Below are positions 6,499-10,741 of a DNA stretch of 10,741 nucleotides, one piece after another. The notes under the pieces are model-generated. The model worked only from the letters and a program-made list of their open reading frames with translations, was not told the DNA's origin and ran no database searches. Position numbers and translations under genes: made by a program. Position 1 is the stretch's first letter. Every line of letters begins with the position of its first letter. Source of the DNA: Streptomyces sp. NRRL F-2664 (GTDB lineage: Bacteria; Actinomycetota; Actinomycetes; Streptomycetales; Streptomycetaceae); contig NZ_JOFX01000070.1 of assembly GCF_000719345.1 (NCBI RefSeq), forward strand, positions 1-10,741, given 5' to 3'.

Positions 6499-6623
6499 CC
6501 GGTACGGGGCATCCCGGCTCCCCGGACCGGCTGCTGCCGGGGCGGGTCACGGTTGCGGGTCAGCGCCGGATTCGCACCGGCTTCCCCCCGTACGGGGTGT
6601 GGACGACCGCCTCACTCTACCGG
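6499..6623 (-). promoter_or_regulatory. Cobalamin (vitamin B12) riboswitch
   Basis: Read on the minus strand, the conserved core runs GGGGAAGCCGGTGCGAATCC then GGCGCTGACCCGCAACCGTGA (plus strand about 6546-6587). This matches the cobalamin riboswitch consensus GGGAA...GGTG..AATCC...CTG.CCCGC.ACYGT. The B12 box follows as GAGCCGGGATGCCCC (6506-6520). A closing P1-like helix, CCGGT (6619-6623) with ACCGG (6499-6503), sets the approximate ends. The element lies about 120 bases before the first gene of the ECF operon. In this class, cobalamin binding normally lowers expression of B12 uptake or synthesis genes. The upstream promoter should lie beyond 6623, but I cannot place its -10/-35. Confidence 0.95.
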
Positions 6624-6720
6624 CCCGTAGCCCCGTGGCCCGGGGATGTCGGCTGGATCACGGCCGGCGCCCCGGCCCGGCCGCCGGGGCGCGGGACGCG
6701 CCACTCGACGGCCCTCCGGT

Positions 6721-6740
6721 GCCCGGCCCAGGGGGCGGGC
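6721..6740 (-). terminator. Possible terminator after the MBL-fold gene
   Basis: GCCCG (6721-6725) pairs with CGGGC (6736-6740), continued by CCC/GGG after one G-G mismatch, leaving a very short loop. It starts five bases past the MBL-fold gene stop and precedes the riboswitch region. There is no T-run, as is usual for GC-rich actinomycete terminators, so the call rests on position and base pairing only. The remainder of 6624-6744 must also contain the promoter of the B12 operon, which I could not resolve. Confidence 0.35.
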
Positions 6741-6744
6741 CGCC

Positions 6745-7794
6745 CTACACCGCCCGGTAGGTCACCGGGTCGGTGCCCGGGACCGCTTCGGCGCGGCCCT
6801 GCTTCACCAGCCGCCGCAGGTGCGCCTCCGCCTCGGAGACGGCGATGGTGCGGGAGCCGTACGGGATCTGCTCCCACGGCCGGTTCCACTCCATCCGCTC
6901 CGCCAGCCCCCACGGGGTGAGCGGCTCGGCCAGCAGCGCCCACAGCCCCGAGAGGCGTTCCTCGTGGTGGTGCAGCAGTTCCCGTACGCGGGCCGGGGCG
7001 TCGGTGAAGGCGTGCTGGTGGGCGGGGAGCACCTCGGCGGGGGCCAGGCGGCCGACGCGTTCGAGGGAGTCGAGGTAGTCGCCGAGGGGGTCGGTGACAC
7101 GGGGGTCCTCGGGCGCCTCGTAGAGGCCGATGTGCGGGGAGATCCCGGGCAGCAGGTGGTCACCGGAGAAGAGGCGGCCGTTGCCGGGGAGGTTCGCCGG
7201 ATGCTCCTCCTCCAGGTGCAGGCAGACGTGGCCGGGGGTGTGGCCCGGGGTCCAGATCGCCCGCAGCCGGCGTCCGGCGAGGGGAAGCAGCTCGGCGGGG
7301 ACGATCTCCCGGTCGGGGACGGCCGCGCGCAGTCCGGGCAGAGTCCGCATGCGGCCGCTCGCGCGGGCGGCGCGCAGCGGGGCGATGTGCTCCTCGGGCG
7401 CTCCGGCGGCGGCCAGCTTGGCGCTCATGTAGTCGAACCACACGCCGGGCTCGGAGGAGCGGGTGCGGACGACGACCTCGGTGTCGGCGGCGTGCATGGC
7501 GATCCAGGCCCCGGACACCTCGCGGACCCGGCCGGACAGGCCGTGGTGGTCGGGGTGGTGGTGGGTGATGACCACGCCGTGGACGTCGGCGGCCGCGATG
7601 CCGAGCGCGGCGAGGCCGGCGACGAGGGTGTCCCAGGAGTCGGGGTCGTCCCAGCCGGTGTCGACGAGGACCGGGCCGCGGTCGGTGTCGAGGACGTGGA
7701 CGAGGGTGTGGCCGAGGGGGTTGTCGGGGATGGGCACCTTGATCCCCCACACGCCTCCGCCGTGATCGGTGACCTGTGACGTGTCCTGCGGCAT
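6745..7794 (-). CDS. MBL-fold metallo-hydrolase
   Basis: A 349-residue cytoplasmic protein of the metallo-beta-lactamase superfamily. It carries the metal-binding motif THHHPDHHG (77-85, giving H78, H80, D82 and H83). Further likely ligands are in TPGHTPGH (182-189), SGDH with D212 (210-213), and PAHQH (258-262). This full set suggests a working dinuclear metal site. The C-terminal 80 or so residues (HHHEERLSGLWALL onward, ending in a winged-helix-like segment) match the helical tail seen in MBL hydrolases of the glyoxalase II/LACTB2-like branch, so a thioester or ester hydrolase role is reasonable; the substrate is unknown. ATG at 7792-7794 follows GGAGGG closely. It diverges from the aldehyde dehydrogenase operon, and the shared palindromes suggest co-regulation. 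Confidence 0.88.
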   Translation of the reverse strand: MPQDTSQVTDHGGGVWGIKVPIPDNPLGHTLVHVLDTDRGPVLVDTGWDDPDSWDTLVAGLAALGIAAADVHGVVITHHHPDHHGLSGRVREVSGAWIAMHAADTEVVVRTRSSEPGVWFDYMSAKLAAAGAPEEHIAPLRAARASGRMRTLPGLRAAVPDREIVPAELLPLAGRRLRAIWTPGHTPGHVCLHLEEEHPANLPGNGRLFSGDHLLPGISPHIGLYEAPEDPRVTDPLGDYLDSLERVGRLAPAEVLPAHQHAFTDAPARVRELLHHHEERLSGLWALLAEPLTPWGLAERMEWNRPWEQIPYGSRTIAVSEAEAHLRRLVKQGRAEAVPGTDPVTYRAV

Positions 7795-7978
7795 GAGCCC
7801 TCCGCCTGTCGACCGTCGTCCTCCGACGAGAACGCGTTCCAGTAGTAGCCCAAGTCGACCATCTTCCGGCCCTTCTGACCAGTCGTTGGATCTTCTCCGG
7901 TCTTCCGTCCTGGCCGTGGACTCCTAGAACTAGAACTGGTATCAGTTCGGGAACGCCAAGCCGCAGGAGGCCTCAGCC
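7795..7978. promoter_or_regulatory. Divergent promoter region with GAAC/GTTC palindromic operators
   Basis: This 184-base gap serves two divergent genes. Near the MBL gene lies a perfect 10-base palindrome, GAACGCGTTC (7830-7839), 36 bases before the start. Near the aldehyde dehydrogenase gene lies a cluster: tandem TAGAAC (7925-7930 and 7931-7936), the inverted repeat GAACTG-GTAT-CAGTTC (7933-7948), and overlapping GTTC-GG-GAAC (7945-7954). The shared half-site GAAC suggests one dimeric regulator controlling both directions. The AACNNGTT core of the first palindrome recalls TetR-type KstR operators (TNNAACNNGTTNNA) with one mismatch. The regulator gene is not in the window. AGGAGG at 7965-7970 is the aldehyde dehydrogenase ribosome site. 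Promoter hexamers are not clear. Confidence 0.55.
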
Positions 7979-9442
7979 ATGACGGAGCTCGTGGAACACG
8001 GAAAGCTGTTCATCGGCGGTGCGTGGACGGATCCGCTGGGCACCGACAGGATCCGGATCGTCTCCCCCCACACCGAGCAGGTCATCGGCTCCGTCCCGCA
8101 CGCGTCGAAGGCGGACGTGGACCGCGCCGTCGCCGCCGCCCGCACGGCCTTCGACGAAGGCCCCTGGCCGCACATGGCACTGGAGGACCGGATCGCGGTC
8201 GTTACCCGCATCAAGGACGCCATCGCCGTCCGCCACGAGGAGATAGCCCGCTCGATCAGCTCCCAGAACGGCTCCCCCTACTCCTGGAGCGTCCTGGCCC
8301 AGGCCCTCGGCCCGATGATGGTCTACGACGCCGCGATCACCGTCGCCCGCGCCCACCCGTACGAGGAGCACCGCCAGGGCGCCCTCGGCCCGATCCTGGT
8401 GCGCCGCGAGCCCGTGGGCGTCGTCGCCGCCGTCATCCCGTGGAACGTCCCGCAGTTCGTCGCGGCCGCCAAGCTGGCGCCGGCGCTGCTCTCCGGCTGC
8501 ACGGTGATCCTCAAGCCCTCCCCGGAAGCCCCCCTGGACTCCTACATCCTGGCCGACATCGCGCGCGAGGCCGGGGTTCCCGAGGGGGTGCTGTCGATCC
8601 TGCCCGCCGACCGGGAGGTCAGCGAGTACCTGGTCGGCCACCCCGGCATCGACAAGGTCGCCTTCACCGGCTCCGTCGCCGCCGGCAAGCGCGTGATGGA
8701 GGTCGCCGCCCGCAACCTCACCCGCGTCACCCTCGAACTCGGCGGCAAGTCCGCCGCCGTCGTCCTCCCGGACGCCGACGTGGAGGCCGCCGTCGCCGGC
8801 ATCGTGCCGGCGGCCTGGATGAACAACGGCCAGGCGTGCGTGGCCCAGACCCGCATCCTGGCCCCCCGCAGCCGCTACGAAGAGGTCGCCGAGGCCCTCG
8901 CGGCCGCGGCCGGCGCCCTGGTCGTCGGCGACCCCCTCGACCCCGCGACCCAGCTCGGGCCGCTCGTCGCGCAGCGCCAGCAGCAGCGCTCCTTCGACTA
9001 CATCCGGATCGGGCAGGAGGAGGGCGCGAAGGTCCTGGCGGGCGGCGGCCGCCCGGCGGGCCTGGACCAGGGCTGGTACGTGGAGCCCACGCTCTTCGGC
9101 GACGTCGACAACAGCATGCGCATCGCCCGCGAGGAGATCTTCGGCCCGGTCGTCTGCCTCATCCCGTACGGCGACGAGGCGGAGGCCGTGCGCGTCGCCA
9201 ACGACTCCGACTTCGGCCTCAGCGGCAGCGTCTGGACCGCCGACGTCGAGCACGGCATCGACTTCGCCCGGCGCATCCGCACCGGCACCTTCAACGTGAA
9301 CACCTTCAGCCTCGACATGCTGGGGCCGTTCGGCGGCTACAAGAACAGCGGACTGGGGCGGGAGTTCGGCCCGGAGGGCCTGGGCGAGTACCTGGAGCAC
9401 AAGATGATCCACCTGCCCGCGGGCCACGGGACGGGTGCCTGA
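7979..9442 (+). CDS. NAD(P)-dependent aldehyde dehydrogenase
   Basis: A full-length (487 residues) aldehyde dehydrogenase superfamily enzyme that should oxidise an aldehyde to its acid. Visible key residues are PWNVPQF with the catalytic-site Asn156, the cofactor glycines in FTGSVAAGKRV (229-239), general base Glu253 in LELGGK, and nucleophile Cys287 in NNGQACVAQ. The REEIFGPVV motif follows in the C-terminal half. Length and motifs are complete, with no sign of decay. AGGAGG is 8 bases before the ATG. The stop overlaps the ferredoxin start by one base (TGATG), so the two are co-translated. The substrate is not readable from sequence. The ferredoxin partner hints at a pathway with a cytochrome P450 or other oxygenase, such as terpenoid, steroid or alcohol breakdown. 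Confidence 0.95.
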   Translation: MTELVEHGKLFIGGAWTDPLGTDRIRIVSPHTEQVIGSVPHASKADVDRAVAAARTAFDEGPWPHMALEDRIAVVTRIKDAIAVRHEEIARSISSQNGSPYSWSVLAQALGPMMVYDAAITVARAHPYEEHRQGALGPILVRREPVGVVAAVIPWNVPQFVAAAKLAPALLSGCTVILKPSPEAPLDSYILADIAREAGVPEGVLSILPADREVSEYLVGHPGIDKVAFTGSVAAGKRVMEVAARNLTRVTLELGGKSAAVVLPDADVEAAVAGIVPAAWMNNGQACVAQTRILAPRSRYEEVAEALAAAAGALVVGDPLDPATQLGPLVAQRQQQRSFDYIRIGQEEGAKVLAGGGRPAGLDQGWYVEPTLFGDVDNSMRIAREEIFGPVVCLIPYGDEAEAVRVANDSDFGLSGSVWTADVEHGIDFARRIRTGTFNVNTFSLDMLGPFGGYKNSGLGREFGPEGLGEYLEHKMIHLPAGHGTGA

Positions 9443-9675
9443 TGGGCGACCGCTGGCAGGTCGAGGTGGACCGGGGCGTCTGCATCGGCTCGGGCATGTG
9501 CGTGAACCACGCCCCGGACGGCTTCGTCCTGGACTCGGCCCGCCAGTCCCACCCCCGCAGCCCCCAGGCGGACGCGAGCGAACCGGTCCTCACGGCGGCG
9601 GAGGGCTGCCCCGTCGAAGCCATCATGATCACCCTGGCCGCCACCGGCGAACCGGTCTTCCCGCCGGAGGAGTAG
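9442..9675 (+). CDS. Small single-cluster ferredoxin (P450-type)
   Basis: A 77-residue electron carrier of the small actinobacterial ferredoxin group that usually serves cytochromes P450. The cluster motif is CIGSGMC (14-20) and EGCPVEAI (54-61), giving Cys14, Cys20 and Cys56. The middle position that is Cys in ordinary [4Fe-4S] ferredoxins is Ser17 here, so a [3Fe-4S] cluster is expected, or a [4Fe-4S] cluster with a non-Cys ligand. The N-terminal VEVDRGVCIGSGMC pattern is characteristic of the family. The ATG overlaps the aldehyde dehydrogenase stop. No P450 or ferredoxin reductase is present in the window, so the redox partner must be encoded elsewhere or the pair must work differently. 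A strong terminator hairpin follows 5 bases after the stop. Confidence 0.92.
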   Translation: MGDRWQVEVDRGVCIGSGMCVNHAPDGFVLDSARQSHPRSPQADASEPVLTAAEGCPVEAIMITLAATGEPVFPPEE

Positions 9676-9680
9676 GGCGC

Positions 9681-9703
9681 GGGCGGGGCCACCGGCCCCG
9701 CCC
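9681..9703. terminator. Bidirectional terminator between convergent genes
   Basis: A perfect 10-bp stem with a 3-base loop, GGGCGGGGCC-acc-GGCCCCGCCC, lies between the ferredoxin stop (9675) and the convergent VOC gene stop (9714). Being symmetric, it can serve both transcripts. There is no T-run, as is common for actinomycete terminators. Confidence 0.85.
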
Positions 9704-9713
9704 CCGCCGGGCG

Positions 9714-10085
9714 TCACTTCCGCTCGGCGGCGCTCCGCTCGACGCAGAACTCGTTGCCCTCGGGGTCGGCGAGGGTCACCCACCCGGTGCCGTCGGGCCG
9801 GCGGTGGTCGCCGACCACCGTCGCGCCCAGGGCGACGATGCGCTCCACCTCCTCGTCGCGCGTGCGGTCCTGCGGCTGCAGGTCCACGTGCACGCGGTTC
9901 TTGACGCTCTTCGCGTCGGGAACGGTCACGAAGAGCAGTGCCGATCCGGGAGCCGTGACGAGCGCCTCGGGGTCCCCGGGCAGGTCGTCGTCGGCGAGCG
10001 AGCCGTCCAGCACGGCGGCCCAGAACGTGCCCAGGCCGTAGGCGTCGGAACAGTCAAAGGTGATGTGTCGCACGAGAGAAGCCAT
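9714..10085 (-). CDS. VOC-family (glyoxalase/bleomycin-resistance-like) protein
   Basis: A 123-residue protein made of one VOC unit with two beta-alpha-beta halves. The first half opens MASLVRHITFDCSDAYGLGTFW. The second has NRVHVDLQPQDR, a helix EVERIVALGATVV, and the closing strand signature GWVTLADPEGNEFCV. Candidate metal or active-site residues are His at the start of each half (RHITFDC and VHVDL) and the Glu in PEGNEFCV. Family members include glyoxalases, dioxygenases and antibiotic-binding proteins; this subgroup is usually annotated only as VOC family, so no substrate is proposed. Start chosen as ATG 10083-10085 because the domain begins immediately there. A GTG at 10142 would add 19 residues without domain content. 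No clear ribosome site precedes either start, so the mRNA may be leaderless or nearly so. Confidence 0.88.
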   Translation of the reverse strand: MASLVRHITFDCSDAYGLGTFWAAVLDGSLADDDLPGDPEALVTAPGSALLFVTVPDAKSVKNRVHVDLQPQDRTRDEEVERIVALGATVVGDHRRPDGTGWVTLADPEGNEFCVERSAAERK

Positions 10086-10175
10086 GGGCCGGACTATCGA
10101 ACAGGCCGACGAGGTGTGTCCACCGAGATAACGAGTCGGCACCGAGGTGCCACCGCCTCCCCTGCCGGCCAGGGG

Positions 10176-10541
10176 TCAGGGACGCCGCACCGGCGCGGCA
10201 GCGCCCGCCGACCCCTCGGCCCGGCCCCGAGAAGGCCGGCCCCACACCGTGTGTCCGACGAGAACCACGGCGGCGACGCATGCGCCGACGCGAGTGGCGC
10301 TCCAGGTCAGAGCGAAAACCGTTCCCTCCGACTCCGCCTCCACGCGCAGTCGCTCCGTCGCCTCGAAGAAGGCGGTGAGAGGGATGACGAGACGGAACAA
10401 CAGCCCCCCGACTCCGGGCGTTCGCGCCCCGAACACGCTGCGGACGCGGTCGCCGGCGAGCGCGTGCGTCAAGGGCGGCCTATGCCCGGCCAAAGAGGCT
10501 CGCGGACGCCGTCCCGCGCGTAGCGATCGATGGCGGCTCAT
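10176..10541 (-). CDS. Hypothetical small membrane protein, uncertain or decayed
   Basis: An open frame of up to 121 codons from an ATG at 10539-10541; the frame stays open to about 10733. I do not recognise a family. Two hydrophobic stretches are visible, GGLLFRLVIPLTAFFEA and VGACVAAVVLVGHTVW, separated by a charged segment (ERLRVEAESEG), then a polar Arg/Gly/Ala tail. Codon use changes along it: the first 20 or so codons include CTA, TCT, AGG and TTG with poor GC3, whereas from about residue 26 GC3 is high, as in real Streptomyces genes. That fits either a start further in or a truncated older gene fused to non-coding sequence. No good ribosome site is seen. It could equally be non-coding. 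Confidence 0.33.
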   Translation of the reverse strand: MSRHRSLRAGRRPRASLAGHRPPLTHALAGDRVRSVFGARTPGVGGLLFRLVIPLTAFFEATERLRVEAESEGTVFALTWSATRVGACVAAVVLVGHTVWGRPSRGRAEGSAGAAAPVRRP

Positions 10542-10741
10542 GCCCAGCCCACGCGGCCTGCTGACGCCGTCCGGCAGGAGCGCGCAGGATTGGGGGCGCA
10601 CCGGGCTCCCGCCCGGCAGGGCAGCGGAGCCGAAAGGTCTCCCGGACACCCGGCCCGTTCTTCTGGGGGCTTCCCGGCAGTCTTTCGGCTTTCCGGGACG
10701 GGGCGGTCGGTCAAGGGTGGAGCGAAGCTCCATCGCGAAGC
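10542..10741. repeat. Non-coding right end with several inverted repeats
   Basis: No convincing gene is seen. Three structures stand out: a 6-bp hairpin with a 4-base loop at 10601-10616 (CCGGGC-tccc-GCCCGG); a 9-bp inverted repeat AGCCGAAAG (10628-10636) with CTTTCGGCT (10682-10690) enclosing 45 bases; and a tight hairpin GGAGC-gaa-GCTCC at 10719-10731, close to the window edge. The first looks like a terminator for a gene to the right or an attenuator. The last lies in sequence (GGTCAAGGGTGGAGCGAAGC) that has the look of a dispersed actinomycete repeat, but that is an impression only. Confidence 0.4.

Noticed and set aside
6378..6512. Upstream start for the alpha-alpha barrel protein
   Set aside because: Would translate the riboswitch output region and bury the signal peptide; the ATG at 6377 yields a standard signal peptide.
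7973..9427. 484-codon minus-strand frame opposite the aldehyde dehydrogenase
   Set aside because: A mirror frame of a full-length enzyme with all catalytic residues. Composition is Val/Gly/Asp/Ala-biased with no recognisable fold.
10086..10142. Earlier GTG start for the VOC gene
   Set aside because: Adds 19 residues with no domain homology and no ribosome site; the domain starts at the ATG at 10085.

Overview
The window looks like a chromosomal segment from a Streptomyces or close relative. Base composition is very high in GC with strong third-position GC bias, genes are packed with overlapping stop/start codons, start-site leaders carry AGGAGG-like sites, and the dispersed repeat inside the ECF ATPase gene is of a type I associate with Streptomyces genomes. 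No RNA genes, IS elements or CRISPR arrays are visible.

The left two thirds (about 397-6623, all on the minus strand) is one vitamin B12-controlled unit. Transcription would run right to left. It starts with a cobalamin riboswitch (6499-6623) and a leader with competing helices (6385-6483). Five genes follow, each overlapping the next by 1 or 4 bases: a secreted, membrane-anchored alpha/alpha-barrel protein with prenyltransferase/transcobalamin-type repeats (5103-6377); a small secreted, membrane-anchored companion (4429-5103); the ECF transporter T subunit (3191-4432); a fused double ATPase (1284-3194); and an ECF S subunit (397-1287). My reading is that the two surface proteins capture a cobalamin-type ligand outside the membrane and hand it to the ECF importer. 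That resembles the animal intrinsic factor/transcobalamin fold coupled to a bacterial ECF transporter. The ligand is inferred from the riboswitch and from the fold resemblance.

Left of this unit (1-396) is the start of another minus-strand gene, an exported protein of which only the signal peptide is visible. Its leader contains strong hairpins.

The right third is a different neighbourhood. A minus-strand MBL-fold hydrolase (6745-7794) and a plus-strand aldehyde dehydrogenase plus ferredoxin pair (7979-9675) diverge from a 184-base intergenic region rich in GAAC/GTTC palindromes. This suggests shared control by an unseen regulator of a small oxidative or catabolic module. A strong bidirectional terminator hairpin separates the ferredoxin from a convergent VOC/glyoxalase-like gene (9714-10085). 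The last 600 bases hold only a weakly supported small membrane-protein ORF and several hairpins.
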